Part shown: piece after piece, positions 1 to 8,462 of the stretch
Layout: each line of letters opens with the position of its first letter
Position numbering within the stretch: position 1 is the first letter of the stretch
NCBI RefSeq assembly: GCF_006980705.1
Contig: NZ_SBHO01000007.1
Span: 56,593 to 120,592, forward strand
Origin: Tepidiphilus olei
GTDB lineage: Bacteria; Pseudomonadota; Gammaproteobacteria; Burkholderiales; Rhodocyclaceae
Direction of reading: 5' to 3'
Length of the DNA: 64,000 nucleotides
Translations under genes and position numbers: made by a program
The notes under the pieces: model-generated
The model's database searches: none
What the model was told of the DNA's origin: nothing
Seen by the model: the letters and a program-made list of their open reading frames with translations, nothing else

Positions 1-1
1 C

Positions 2-583
2 GACTACGTCGACGACGTGCTGCGCGCCCAGGAACGCCTACCCGCCGAGCCCATCCTCATCGGCCACTCCATGGGTGGTTTCGTCGCCCAGAAAGCCCTC
101 GAGCGTCACCCTTTCCCTGCGCTCGTACTGCTGTGTTCGGTGCCGCCCACCGGACTCGGTGGGTCGCTGCTGCACATGCTGCTGCACACGCCCATGGCCC
201 TGCTCGAAATGAACCTCTTCACGGCCGGCAAGCGCAAGCCGCACCGCAGCCTGGTCAAAGCGCTCTTCCACCATCTGCCGCCGGAGCCCGACCTCGCCCG
301 TTATCTGGCCGCGAGCGGACCGGAATCATTGCGCGCCATCTGGGACATGATGGGATTTGCCCGCGTCGATCGCGCCGAGCAGCATCCCGCCCCGGTATAC
401 GTCTTCGGCGCCGAACACGACAAGATCATCCCACCCGACCAGGTGGAGAGCACGGCGCGTTTCTACGGCACCACCGCCCGGATCCTGCCCGATTTCGGCC
501 ACACCCTCATGCTGGAGCCTGGCTGGGAGCGCGCCGCACGCGCCATCGCGCAGGTGCTGCAGCCGGCAGCGCAAGCCGCCTGA
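2..583 (+). CDS. alpha/beta hydrolase, 5' end outside window
   Basis: The reading frame is open from the first bases of the window (DYVDDVLRAQ before the first possible GTG at 17), so the real start lies upstream and only about 193 C-terminal residues are seen. The nucleophile elbow GHSMGG is followed by a lid region, then GAEHDK (probable acid) and FGHTLMLEPGW (catalytic His). This is a complete Ser-Asp-His set for a lysophospholipase/esterase-like alpha/beta hydrolase. The substrate cannot be told from sequence. The gene converges on the methyltransferase gene with only 7 bases between the stop codons. Confidence 0.85.
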   Translation, partial: DYVDDVLRAQERLPAEPILIGHSMGGFVAQKALERHPFPALVLLCSVPPTGLGGSLLHMLLHTPMALLEMNLFTAGKRKPHRSLVKALFHHLPPEPDLARYLAASGPESLRAIWDMMGFARVDRAEQHPAPVYVFGAEHDKIIPPDQVESTARFYGTTARILPDFGHTLMLEPGWERAARAIAQVLQPAAQAA

Positions 584-590
584 ACGCCGC

Positions 591-1742
591 TCACTCCCAA
601 GGAGGCGGCTCGATCCCTCGCCCCAGCGCGATCACCTTGAAGAGCTCCCCCATCTCGTGCGGCATGATGAGCCGCTGCAAGGCGCGCGCGGCCTTCAGAT
701 ACGCCAGGCTCCCCGGCTCGGCGCGTTCCTCCAGCCGCTGCAAGATGCCGTTGGCCAGCAAGAATCCCGCCTGGTTCATGAAGGCCAGCGTCTCCAGCCC
801 CTCGGCCTCGGCCGCCTCGGCCACGGAAGTGAAATCGACGAAACTGGTGATGTCCATCGCCCCCGGCAGCCACAGCGGATCGTCGACCACGCGGTGGCGG
901 AAATAGCACTGCAGCGTGCCGCGCCAGCGCCACGGCACGTAATACGTCTCCCGCGGATAGCCGTAATCGATCAAGAGCAGCATCCCCGCCTGCAGCGCAC
1001 GGGCGAGCGTCCCCACCCAGGCACGTGCCACCGGGTGGACTTCCGTCAGGTACTCCCGCCCTTCCAAATGGGGCAACTCGATCCCCTCCAGCCCGGCGAG
1101 CGCCGCCGGCGTCGGCGGGCGATCCTCCCAGGCGAGCGCACCGTCACGCACCGTCACGCCGCGCTCGAACGCCTCCCCTTCGACCGTTCCCACCAGATGC
1201 ACCGGCAGCACGTCGAGCACTTCGTTGGCGAGCAACACCCCGCGGAAGGAATCCGGCACGGCCTCGAGCCAGACCACGCGCTCGGCAAGCGCTCCTGCCT
1301 GCGCCGCGATCGTCTCCTGCTGGCGAGCGCGCAGCGACCCCGACACTTCCAGGATGGCGTAGCGCTCGGGCAGCGCCCCGAGCTCGGCGAGCTGGCGCAG
1401 CACGTCGGCCGCGAGCAAACCGGTGCCCGCCCCGGCTTCGAGCACGATGCCTCCCGTCTGCCGCAACACCGGCGCGATCGCCTCGGCCAGCGTGGCCCCG
1501 AAGAGCGGTGTGATCTCCGGCGCGGTGATGAAATCCCCCGCCGGGCCGAATTTCGTCGCTCCGCCGCTGTAATAGCCAAGATCCGGCTCGTAGAGCGCCC
1601 AGCGCATGTAATCGGCGAACGGCACCCAGCCGCCGGCCTCCCTGATGCGCGCCACGATGCGCGCGCGCAAGGCCTCGCTCGCCGCCACCACCTCCGGTTC
1701 GGGCGCCGGCACTCCCCTCGTCGTCCGTTCCCGTTCGAACAC
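591..1742 (-). CDS. class I SAM-dependent methyltransferase, MidA/NDUFAF7-like
   Basis: A 383-residue protein of the COG1565 family. The SAM-binding loop is visible at residues 103-108 (AGAGTG), preceded by the family motif EPDLGYY near 52-58 and GDFITAPE near 69-76. The mitochondrial relative NDUFAF7 methylates an arginine of a complex I subunit; the bacterial target is not established, so a protein-arginine role here is only inference. The gene is divergent from a pteridine-reductase-like SDR with 42 bases between starts, a pairing I recall from other betaproteobacteria. Length is normal for the family. Confidence 0.85.
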   Translation of the reverse strand: MFERERTTRGVPAPEPEVVAASEALRARIVARIREAGGWVPFADYMRWALYEPDLGYYSGGATKFGPAGDFITAPEITPLFGATLAEAIAPVLRQTGGIVLEAGAGTGLLAADVLRQLAELGALPERYAILEVSGSLRARQQETIAAQAGALAERVVWLEAVPDSFRGVLLANEVLDVLPVHLVGTVEGEAFERGVTVRDGALAWEDRPPTPAALAGLEGIELPHLEGREYLTEVHPVARAWVGTLARALQAGMLLLIDYGYPRETYYVPWRWRGTLQCYFRHRVVDDPLWLPGAMDITSFVDFTSVAEAAEAEGLETLAFMNQAGFLLANGILQRLEERAEPGSLAYLKAARALQRLIMPHEMGELFKVIALGRGIEPPPWE

Positions 1743-1784
1743 GCAACCCCCCGTTTCACGCTACCATAGTCCGATCTTTGCCCG

Positions 1785-2552
1785 ATGGACGAAGCCATGA
1801 CCCCCTCGCCCTCCGAGCACCGCCCCGTCGTTCTCGTCACCGGCGCCGCCCGGCGCATCGGCGCGGCCATCGCCCGCCATCTGCACGCGCACGGCTGGAA
1901 CATCGCGCTGCATTATCGCACCTCGACCTCGGCCGCCGAGCGGCTCGCCACGGAGTTCGACGCCCAACGCCCCGGCAGCGCCGCCTGCTTTGCCGCCGAG
2001 CTCGCCGCCCCGGCGAATGCCCCTGCGCTCGTCGCTGCCGTACTCGATCGTTTCGGCCGGCTCGACGCCTTGGTCAACAACGCCTCGACCTTCTATCCCA
2101 CCCCGATTTCCGAGGTCACCCCCGAGCAGTGGGAAGATCTGCTCGGCGCCAACGCCCGCGCCCCCTTCTTCCTCACCCAGGCGGCCGCGCCCGAGCTCGC
2201 GCGCCGGCGCGGTGCCGTGGTCAATGTCGTCGACATCCACGCCGAACGGCCGCTGCCCCGCTATCCCGTCTATACCGCCGCCAAGGCGGCGCTCGCCGGG
2301 CTCACCCGTGCGCTCGCCGTCGAGCTCGCCCCGGCGGTGCGGGTCAACGGCGTCGCGCCCGGTGCCATCCTCTGGCCGGAAGACGATCAATACCCGCCCG
2401 CCGAGCGCGCACGCATCCTCGCCCAGATCCCCCTGCAGCGCCTGGGCGAACCCGGCGACATCGCCCGCGCCGTGCGCTTCCTTCTGGAAGACGCCCCTTA
2501 CGTCACCGGCCAGATCCTCGCCGTAGACGGCGGACGCAGCCTCGCCCTCTAG
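1785..2552 (+). CDS. SDR oxidoreductase, pteridine reductase-like
   Basis: A 255-residue short-chain dehydrogenase. The TGAARRIG cofactor loop (residues 19-26) has the Arg-Arg typical of NADPH-dependent pteridine reductases of the PTR1/FolM group. It also has an NNAS motif, a YPVYTAAK catalytic Tyr/Lys segment and the C-terminal VTGQILAVDGG. The likely reaction is reduction of dihydropterins (dihydrofolate or dihydromonapterin). The start could instead be the ATG 12 bases downstream (residue 5); neither has a strong ribosome site. The stop codon abuts dispersed repeat copy R1, whose inverted terminus begins at the last base of the TAG. Confidence 0.8.
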   Translation: MDEAMTPSPSEHRPVVLVTGAARRIGAAIARHLHAHGWNIALHYRTSTSAAERLATEFDAQRPGSAACFAAELAAPANAPALVAAVLDRFGRLDALVNNASTFYPTPISEVTPEQWEDLLGANARAPFFLTQAAAPELARRRGAVVNVVDIHAERPLPRYPVYTAAKAALAGLTRALAVELAPAVRVNGVAPGAILWPEDDQYPPAERARILAQIPLQRLGEPGDIARAVRFLLEDAPYVTGQILAVDGGRSLAL

Positions 2553-2697
2553 GGAAACGCTGAGGAAATGAGCGAGCGGGATGAAACGCAAGGCGGAAGG
2601 TAGCGCAGCAACCGAGACATATCGAGTGGATAGGCGAGGGATCGAGCACCGCGCAACGCAGCGATTCGCCCGCGCAGCCAATCATTCAGCGTTTCCC
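2552..2697. repeat. dispersed repeat copy R1 with 12-13 bp inverted ends
   Basis: A 146-bp element bounded by GGGAAACGCTGA and its exact complement TCAGCGTTTCCC (13 bp if the flanking A/T is counted). It is about 95 % identical to 50872-51016 and shares a conserved core with 25704-25846 (GAGACATATCGA, TGGATAGGCGAG, GAGCACCGCGCAACGC). There is no open reading frame of note and no transposase nearby. It sits directly against the SDR stop codon and upstream of pagL. It could be a MITE-like non-autonomous element or a structured intergenic repeat; the class is not settled by sequence alone. Confidence 0.8.
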
Positions 2698-2719
2698 TGA
2701 CGCGGACGGACTATACTGA

Positions 2720-2809
2720 ACTCTCTCCGACTTCGTCGCCTTGCTGCTCGCCGAACCCGACGCCCGCGAACTCGCCCGTGGATACGGCCTGGAGCGTTTC
2801 GGCGTATGA
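2720..2809 (+). pseudogene. possible C-terminal remnant of a lost gene
   Basis: Just beyond repeat R1 a 29-codon stretch with the G/C-rich third positions of this genome ends in TGA. It reads like a protein C-terminus (DFVALLLAEPDARELARGYG, then LERFGV). It has an in-frame stop directly upstream and no ATG, so it cannot be a whole gene. It may be the tail of a gene removed by a rearrangement at the repeat. I do not recognise the family, and chance coding-like sequence is possible. Confidence 0.3.
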
Positions 2810-2842
2810 TTCGTACCATAACGACCACATGGGGAGCACCCG

Positions 2843-3364
2843 ATGAAACGTCTCGTCCCGGCACTGATCGCCGCCTGTCTGAGCCTGCCCGTGCTTGCGC
2901 AGGACAAGAATGCGATGAGCGCCTTCTACGGCCAAGACGGCGACATCGACCGCTATGGTCTCTCCTGGCGCTTCAAACCCTTCTGGGGTGATGTCTGGGG
3001 CGGCTGGCACGCCTCGCTCTCGCCCGAAATCGAAGCCTCCTACCTCGAATATAACGGAAGACACCCGGGCAACGACTCCTCGGGCGAGCTCGGCGGCCTC
3101 GTGCGCTTCCGCCTCGAACGCGGCGTCGGCGCCATGCGCCCCTATCTCGACCTTGGCTTGGGTGCGGCGGGATTTTCCGATACGAGGTTGGGAAACAAAA
3201 AGCTCGGCAGCGCCTTCCAATTCACCGAGCAGATCGGCCTAGGCGTCTCGATCGACCAAACCTGGTCGATCGGCTATCGCTTCTCCCACTACTCCAATGC
3301 CGGCATCGCCAGCGAGAACGACGGGCTCAGCCTGCATCACGTCGTGCTCGAAGTGAAATTCTGA
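2843..3364 (+). CDS. pagL: PagL-like lipid A 3-O-deacylase
   Basis: A 173-residue precursor with a signal peptide (cleavage probably after LPVLA, about residue 19), followed by a small beta-barrel ending in aromatic Phe. The segment YRFSHYSNAGI..NDG carries the His-x-Ser of the PagL family active site, with a Glu shortly after (SEND). PagL enzymes remove the 3-O-linked acyl chain of lipid A in the outer membrane. The ribosome site GGGGAG lies 9 bases before the ATG. The gene is followed after 2 bases by the ferredoxin gene, so the three genes to 4331 look co-transcribed. Confidence 0.8.
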   Translation: MKRLVPALIAACLSLPVLAQDKNAMSAFYGQDGDIDRYGLSWRFKPFWGDVWGGWHASLSPEIEASYLEYNGRHPGNDSSGELGGLVRFRLERGVGAMRPYLDLGLGAAGFSDTRLGNKKLGSAFQFTEQIGLGVSIDQTWSIGYRFSHYSNAGIASENDGLSLHHVVLEVKF

Positions 3365-3366
3365 CG

Positions 3367-3681
3367 ATGGCTTACTTTCGCCACCACGTCTTCTTCTGCT
3401 GCAACCAGCGCCCGGCGGGCGAGCCCTGCTGTGAGGATCACGGTGCGAGCGCCCTGCTCGCGCACGCCAAGGCCCGCATCGAGGGGCTGGGCTTGAAGGG
3501 CAAGGGCGGCATCCGCATCAACAAGGCCGGCTGCCTCGGGCGCTGCGACGAAGGACCGGTGCTGGTCGTCTACCCCGAAGGCGTGTGGTACACCTACCTC
3601 GACGAAGCGGACATCGACGAGATCATCGACGAGCATCTCGTGGGGGGCCGCCCCGTCGAGCGCTTGCGACTGCCCGGTTGA
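3367..3681 (+). CDS. thioredoxin-like [2Fe-2S] ferredoxin
   Basis: A 104-residue protein with the four-cysteine pattern of thioredoxin-fold ferredoxins: a cysteine pair near the N-terminus (FFCCNQ), a second pair (EPCCED) and the GCLGRCDEGP loop. It also has the conserved VVYPEGVWY strand. These proteins bind one [2Fe-2S] cluster; their electron partners are usually unknown, as here. The start lies 2 bases after the pagL stop and the stop is 2 bases before the next ATG, pointing to translational coupling in a three-gene unit. Confidence 0.85.
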   Translation: MAYFRHHVFFCCNQRPAGEPCCEDHGASALLAHAKARIEGLGLKGKGGIRINKAGCLGRCDEGPVLVVYPEGVWYTYLDEADIDEIIDEHLVGGRPVERLRLPG

Positions 3682-3683
3682 CC

Positions 3684-4331
3684 ATGGAACGGATACGCGT
3701 CGAAACCCTGCTTGTCCCCGGCCCGGCCGGCACGATCGAAGTACTCGCCGACCTGCCGGCGACGCCGCGCGGCGTGGCGCTCGTGTGCCATCCCCACCCG
3801 CTCTTCGGCGGCGCCAACACCAACAAGGTGACCCACACGCTCGCGCGCGCCTACGCCGAACTCGGCTACGCCGTGCTGCGGCCGAACTTCCGCGGCGTCG
3901 GGCGAAGTGAGGGCCGGCACGACCACGGCGAAGGCGAAACGGACGACATGCTGGCGCTGCTGGCTTGGGCGCGCGGGCGCTGGGGCGAGGGCGAACTCGC
4001 GCTCGCCGGCTTCTCTTTCGGCGCCTACGTGCAGACCCGCGTCGTCGGCCGGCTGTCTGCTGCGCCGCGCCACCTCACTCTCGTGGGTCTGCCCCATGGC
4101 CTCGCGCTGGGCAGCGGCAAGCAGTACGACACCCCCCTACTGCCCGAGACGCTGCCCGCGCTGCTGATCCACGGCGAGCACGACGACATCGCCCCGCTTG
4201 CCCGCGTCTTCGACTGGGCCCGCCCGCAGACGCGGCCCGTCGTCGTCATCCCCGGGGCGGATCACTTCTTCCACGGCAAGCTCGCCCTCATCAAAACCTT
4301 GGTCCAGCGCGACCACGCCGCCGGCCGCTGA
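3684..4331 (+). CDS. alpha/beta hydrolase (CocE/NonD-like small hydrolase)
   Basis: A 215-residue hydrolase. HPHPLFGG forms the oxyanion-side loop typical of this COG2945-type group, GFSFGAYV holds the nucleophile Ser, HGEHDD the acid and GADHFFHGKL the catalytic His. The group occurs widely in proteobacteria without a firm substrate. The ATG at 3684 is chosen because it follows the ferredoxin stop by 2 bases; an in-frame upstream extension would overlap that gene by about 100 bases. It converges on icmF across a GC-rich hairpin. Confidence 0.8.
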   Translation: MERIRVETLLVPGPAGTIEVLADLPATPRGVALVCHPHPLFGGANTNKVTHTLARAYAELGYAVLRPNFRGVGRSEGRHDHGEGETDDMLALLAWARGRWGEGELALAGFSFGAYVQTRVVGRLSAAPRHLTLVGLPHGLALGSGKQYDTPLLPETLPALLIHGEHDDIAPLARVFDWARPQTRPVVVIPGADHFFHGKLALIKTLVQRDHAAGR

Positions 4332-4357
4332 AGGCACTGGACGCCACGCCGCCGCAG

Positions 4358-4378
4358 CGGCGCCCGTCCGGGGCGCCG
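4358..4378. terminator. GC-rich hairpin between convergent genes
   Basis: CGGCGCCC and GGGCGCCG form an 8-bp perfect stem around a 5-base loop (GTCCG) in the 52-bp gap between the convergent hydrolase and icmF stops. It could serve either strand. No T-tract follows, so it may only assist Rho-dependent ending. Confidence 0.4.
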
Positions 4379-4383
4379 CACAC

Positions 4384-7300
4384 TCACATGCTGCGCCGGT
4401 ACTGCCCGCCCACCTCGTAGAGCGCCTGCGACAGCTGCCCCAGCGAGCAGTAGCGCACCGCGTCCATCAGCACCTCGAAAACGTTCCCCCCGGCCATGGC
4501 CGTCTCCTTGACCTTGGCGAGCCACTTCGGCGCCTCCTCGCGGTTGCGCTCGTGGAATTCCCGCAGGCGGCGCAGCTGGCTTTGCTTTTCTTCCTCGGTC
4601 GAGCGCGCGAGCTCGAGCTTCTCGGGGATGACGTCGCCCTTCGGATTGCGGAAGGTGTTGACGCCGATGATGGGCAAGCTGCCGTCGTGCTTCTTTTGCT
4701 CGTAATAGAGCGATTCTTCCTGGATCTTGCTGCGCTGATAGCCCGTCTCCATCGCCCCGAGCACCCCGCCGCGTTCGGCCAGACGCTCGAACTCGCGCAG
4801 TACCTCTTCCTCCACCAGGTCGGTGAGCTCCTCGATGATGAAACTGCCCTGGTTCGGGTTCTCGTTCTTTGCTAGCCCCCACTCGCGGTTGATGATGAGC
4901 TGGATCGCCATCGCCCGGCGCACCGACTCCTCCGTGGGCGTGGTGATCGCCTCGTCGTAGGCGTTGGTGTGCAGGCTGTTGCAGTTGTCGTAGATGGCGA
5001 TGAGCGCCTGCAAGGTGGTGCGGATGTCGTTGAAGTCCATCTCCTGCGCGTGCAGCGAGCGGCCCGAAGTCTGGATGTGGTACTTCAGCTTCTGGCTGCG
5101 CTCGTTGGCCCCGTAGCGATGCTTCATCGCGATCGCCCAGATGCGCCGCGCCACGCGCCCGATCACCGAATACTCCGGATCCATGCCGTTGCTGAAGAAG
5201 AAGGAGAGGTTGGGCGCGAAGTCGTCGATGTGCATGCCGCGGGCGAGATAACTCTCGACGTAGGTGAAGCCGTTGGCCAGCGTGAAGGCGAGCTGGGTGA
5301 TCGGGTTCGCCCCCGCCTCGGCGATGTGATAGCCCGAGATCGACACCGAATAGAAGTTGCGCACGTCGTGATGGACGAAGTACTCCTGGATGTCGCCCAT
5401 CAGTTTCAGGGCGAATTCCGTGGAGAAGATGCAGGTGTTCTGACCCTGGTCTTCCTTCAGGATGTCGGCCTGCACCGTGCCGCGCACCGTGGAGAGCACC
5501 CACTCCTTGATCTTCTCGGCCTCCTCCTCGGTAGGTTCGCGCCCGTTCTGCTCGCGGAACTTGTCGATCTGCTGGTCGATGGCGGTGTTGAAGAACATCG
5601 CCAGGATCATCGGCGCGGGCCCGTTGATGGTCATCGACACCGAAGTGTTGGGCGCGCACAGGTCGAATCCCGAGTAGAGCACCTTCATGTCGTCGAGCGT
5701 GGCCACCGACACGCCCGAATTGCCGATCTTGCCGTAGATGTCGGGCCGCTCGTCCGGATCGCAGCCGTAGAGGGTGACCGAATCGAAGGCGGTGGAGAGC
5801 CGCGCCGCCGGCATTCCTTCGGTGAGCGCACGGAAACGCCGGTTGGTGCGGAAGGGGTCGCCCTCGCCAGCGAACATGCGTGTCGGATCCTCGTTCTCGC
5901 GCTTGAAGGCGAAGACCCCGGCGGTGTAGGGGAAAGAGCCGGGCACGTTCTCCTTCATGAGGAATTTGAGCACCTCGCCCTCATCCTCGAACTGGGGCAG
6001 CGCCACCTTGCGGATCTTGTTGCCCGAGAGCGACTCGTGATAGAGCCGGGTGCGCACCTCCTTGTCGCGGATCTTCACCACGTACTCGTCCTGGGCGTAG
6101 AGCTCGCGCAGGGTCGGCCACTGCTCGAGCAGTTTCTTGGCGTGCGGCGTGAGCTCCCCATCTTTCCACGCGATGAGCTCGTCGAAGTGCTCGGCCGGCT
6201 TGCCGCACTGCGCGAAGAGCGCCTTGGCGATGCGCAGCGACTGGCGCTCGCGGGCGATGCGCGCCTGCGCCTGCACCTGGCGGTGATAGTCGCGCACCGT
6301 CTGCGCGATCTCGGCCAGATAGCGGGTGCGCTCGGGCGGGATGATGGCCCGCCCCTTGCTGGACGCGCGCACCGACACCCCCGGCAGCTTGCCCGGCATC
6401 CTCGCGTTCAGCCCCTGCGCCACCAGCCGCGGCAGCATGGCCTGGTAGAGGGCGGTGACCCCGTCGTCGTTGAAACGCGAGGCCATGGTGCCGAACACGG
6501 GCATCTCTTCCGGGGCCAGATGGAAGAGCTCGCGGTTGCGCTGATACTGCTTGCGCACGTCGCGCAACGCATCCTCCGCCCCTTTGCGGTCGAACTTGTT
6601 GATCGCCACGAAATCGGCGAAATCGAGCATGTCGATCTTCTCGAGCTGGCTCGCGGCGCCGAACTCCGGCGTCATCACGTAGAGCGAGGTGTCCACGTAC
6701 GGCACGATGGCCGCGTCCCCCTGGCCGATGCCGGAAGTCTCGACGATGACGAGATCGTAGCCGGTGAGCTTGCAGGCGGCGATCACCTCCCTGAGCGAAC
6801 GCGACACCTCGCTGCCGGTGTCGCGCGTGGCGAGCGAGCGCATGTAGATGTTCTCGTGCTCGATCGAATTCATGCGGATGCGATCGCCCAGCAACGCCCC
6901 GCCGGTGCGCTTGCGCGAGGGGTCGATGGAGATGACGGCGATCTTCAGCCGATCCCCCTGATCCAGCCGGAAGCGGCGCACCAGCTCGTCGGTGAGCGAG
7001 CTCTTGCCCGCCCCGCCGGTGCCGGTGATGCCGAGCGTGGGCACGCGCAGCGAAGCGGCCGCCTCCAGCAGCCCCCGGCGGATGGAATCGGGATAGGCGT
7101 CGTTCTCCAGCGCCGTGATCACGCGCGCGAGCGTGCGCCAGTCCCCCTGCCCCAAGCGCTCGAGGATCGCCTCGAGCGTCGCCGGCGCCTCATGGCTGAG
7201 GTCGAAGTCGGCGCGCCGGACCACGTCGTTGATCATGCCCTGCAGCCCCAGGCGGGCGCCGTCCTCGGGCGAATAGATGCGCTCCACCCCGTAGGCCTCG

Positions 7301-7656
7301 AGCTCGCGGATCTCGGGCGGCACGATCACCCCGCCGCCGCCGCCGAACACCTTGATCTTCTCCCCGCCGTTCGCCCGCAGCAGATCGACCATGTACTTGA
7401 AGAACTCGACGTGTCCGCCCTGGTAACTCGTCACGGCGATGCCCTGCACGTCCTCCTGCAGCGCCGCGCGCACGATCTCGCCCGCCGAACGGTTGTGCCC
7501 CAGGTGGATCACCTCGCAGCCCGTCGCCTGCAGGATGCGGCGCATGATGTTGATCGAAGCGTCGTGCCCGTCGAAGAGCGCCGCCGCGGTGACGAAGCGC
7601 ACTTTGTTCTTCGGCTTGTACGGGGCGATTTTTTGCTGGATGTGCGGATCGCTCAT
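4384..7656 (-). CDS. icmF: fused isobutyryl-CoA mutase IcmF
   Basis: A 1090-residue three-part protein. The N-terminal B12-binding domain (about residues 15-150) has DGHDASI with the cobalt-ligand His at 31. A MeaI-type GTPase chaperone domain follows, with its P-loop at 212-220 (GTGGAGKSS). The C-terminal acyl-CoA mutase domain runs from about 520 to the end ([17 protein letters not shown]). This order is diagnostic of IcmF, which interconverts isobutyryl-CoA and n-butyryl-CoA with adenosylcobalamin. The start at 7656 is chosen over one at 7731 because GAGGAGGGA precedes it at good spacing; the longer start would run into the promoter palindrome. The gene stands alone. Confidence 0.93.
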   Translation of the reverse strand: MSDPHIQQKIAPYKPKNKVRFVTAAALFDGHDASINIMRRILQATGCEVIHLGHNRSAGEIVRAALQEDVQGIAVTSYQGGHVEFFKYMVDLLRANGGEKIKVFGGGGGVIVPPEIRELEAYGVERIYSPEDGARLGLQGMINDVVRRADFDLSHEAPATLEAILERLGQGDWRTLARVITALENDAYPDSIRRGLLEAAASLRVPTLGITGTGGAGKSSLTDELVRRFRLDQGDRLKIAVISIDPSRKRTGGALLGDRIRMNSIEHENIYMRSLATRDTGSEVSRSLREVIAACKLTGYDLVIVETSGIGQGDAAIVPYVDTSLYVMTPEFGAASQLEKIDMLDFADFVAINKFDRKGAEDALRDVRKQYQRNRELFHLAPEEMPVFGTMASRFNDDGVTALYQAMLPRLVAQGLNARMPGKLPGVSVRASSKGRAIIPPERTRYLAEIAQTVRDYHRQVQAQARIARERQSLRIAKALFAQCGKPAEHFDELIAWKDGELTPHAKKLLEQWPTLRELYAQDEYVVKIRDKEVRTRLYHESLSGNKIRKVALPQFEDEGEVLKFLMKENVPGSFPYTAGVFAFKRENEDPTRMFAGEGDPFRTNRRFRALTEGMPAARLSTAFDSVTLYGCDPDERPDIYGKIGNSGVSVATLDDMKVLYSGFDLCAPNTSVSMTINGPAPMILAMFFNTAIDQQIDKFREQNGREPTEEEAEKIKEWVLSTVRGTVQADILKEDQGQNTCIFSTEFALKLMGDIQEYFVHHDVRNFYSVSISGYHIAEAGANPITQLAFTLANGFTYVESYLARGMHIDDFAPNLSFFFSNGMDPEYSVIGRVARRIWAIAMKHRYGANERSQKLKYHIQTSGRSLHAQEMDFNDIRTTLQALIAIYDNCNSLHTNAYDEAITTPTEESVRRAMAIQLIINREWGLAKNENPNQGSFIIEELTDLVEEEVLREFERLAERGGVLGAMETGYQRSKIQEESLYYEQKKHDGSLPIIGVNTFRNPKGDVIPEKLELARSTEEEKQSQLRRLREFHERNREEAPKWLAKVKETAMAGGNVFEVLMDAVRYCSLGQLSQALYEVGGQYRRSM

Positions 7657-7695
7657 GAAATGTCCCTCCTCGTTCGATGCGGTTTCTCGAACGGG

Positions 7696-7730
7696 AATGT
7701 AGCGCGAAGATGACGTTGACGTCAACGTCA
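7696..7730 (-). promoter_or_regulatory. icmF promoter with 20-bp palindromic operator
   Basis: Positions 7711-7730 are a perfect 20-bp palindrome, TGACGTTGACGTCAACGTCA. On the minus strand a TTGACG box inside it (7720-7725) is followed after 18 bases by TACATT (7696-7701), giving a plausible sigma70 promoter 40 bases before the icmF ATG. An operator overlapping the -35 box would suit a repressor. The repeated ACGT-containing half sites recall operators of acyl-CoA/branched-chain catabolism regulators (LiuR- or TetR-type). Which regulator binds is inference. Confidence 0.6.
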
Positions 7731-7810
7731 ACCGAAAAGAACGGCCTCGCCGATGGCTTGGAGCAGGCCGGCGCGCGCATCATGCACCCGGCCCTACCCG
7801 ACGATGGATG

Positions 7811-8341
7811 TCAGCGGCCCGCAGGCTGCAGCAGCCGCGTGCGTTCCCGCTCCAGGCGAGCCGCGCGGCGCTCGAGCAGCTCCATCTCCTTCACTTGCCG
7901 CCGCTCCACCCCTTCGCGCTCACGCACCCGGGCTTTCTCGAACGCCGCGCGCTGGGCGGGTTTCAGGTCGGCGGGAGCCTCCCGCACCGCCAGCGCCATG
8001 CGCTCGTCGGCGTGGCGGGCGCGCAGCGCCTCGCGCTCGCGCGCCAGATCGCGCACCTCACCCTCGATCTGCACGAGCCGCTGCTGGCGCAGGGCGAAGG
8101 ACTGCGGTGATTCGGCCTCCGCCTCCCGCGTCTTTTTCGTCGTTGCCGGCGGTACAGCCGGCGACGGACGCAGGGTGACCGCGGCGGCATCGGGGCCGCA
8201 GGGGTTCGCCTCGAAGCGGATGCTGCCGTCGGCAGCAGTGCAGCGATAGACCAAGGTCTCTCCCGCCGTTGCCGGCATGGCGGCGAAGAGCAGGGCGCAC
8301 GGCATGAAAATCCGTGCCAAGGAAAAGGATGAATCTCTCAC
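7811..8341 (-). CDS. secreted DUF4124 protein with coiled coil
   Basis: A signal peptide (hydrophobic run IFMPCALLFAAMPATA) is followed by a DUF4124-like domain with two cysteines (YRCTAADGS..FEANPCG). A long Glu/Arg/Ala-rich coiled coil makes up the rest (about residues 60-175). The GTG at 8341 gives a signal peptide with a basic N-terminus; an ATG at 8305 would give a shorter, less typical one. DUF4124 proteins are envelope proteins of unknown role. The gene lies between icmF and the porin array, with the porin-1 terminator just upstream. Confidence 0.6.
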   Translation of the reverse strand: MRDSSFSLARIFMPCALLFAAMPATAGETLVYRCTAADGSIRFEANPCGPDAAAVTLRPSPAVPPATTKKTREAEAESPQSFALRQQRLVQIEGEVRDLAREREALRARHADERMALAVREAPADLKPAQRAAFEKARVREREGVERRQVKEMELLERRAARLERERTRLLQPAGR

Positions 8342-8410
8342 GGCGATCGCACTCCGGTTCCCGATATCCGCAGAGTATAACGGCACGCCATGATGCCGGT
8401 CATGAAACGG

Positions 8411-8432
8411 AAAAGGGGCCGAAGCCCCTTTT
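8411..8432 (-). terminator. Rho-independent terminator of porin 1
   Basis: Read on the minus strand: AAAAGGGGC, loop TTCG, GCCCCTTTT. The stem is 9 bp with a stable UUCG tetraloop and a T-run, located 30 bases past the porin-1 stop codon. Confidence 0.85.
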
Positions 8433-8462
8433 CGCGTAAAGCAGACGGAACATTTGACTTCG

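Noticed and set aside
357..1769. 470-residue plus-strand frame opposite the methyltransferase
   Set aside because: Composition is Arg/Pro/His-rich as expected for the antisense of a GC-rich gene, and the minus-strand frame has clear SAM-methyltransferase motifs.
2552..2697. Protein-coding gene inside the dispersed repeat
   Set aside because: Short frames such as a 60-residue one exist in all copies on the minus strand, but frame and stops are not kept between R1, R2 and R3.
4969..7713. 914-residue frame antisense to icmF
   Set aside because: Another GC-rich shadow frame; the minus strand encodes a complete, motif-bearing IcmF.
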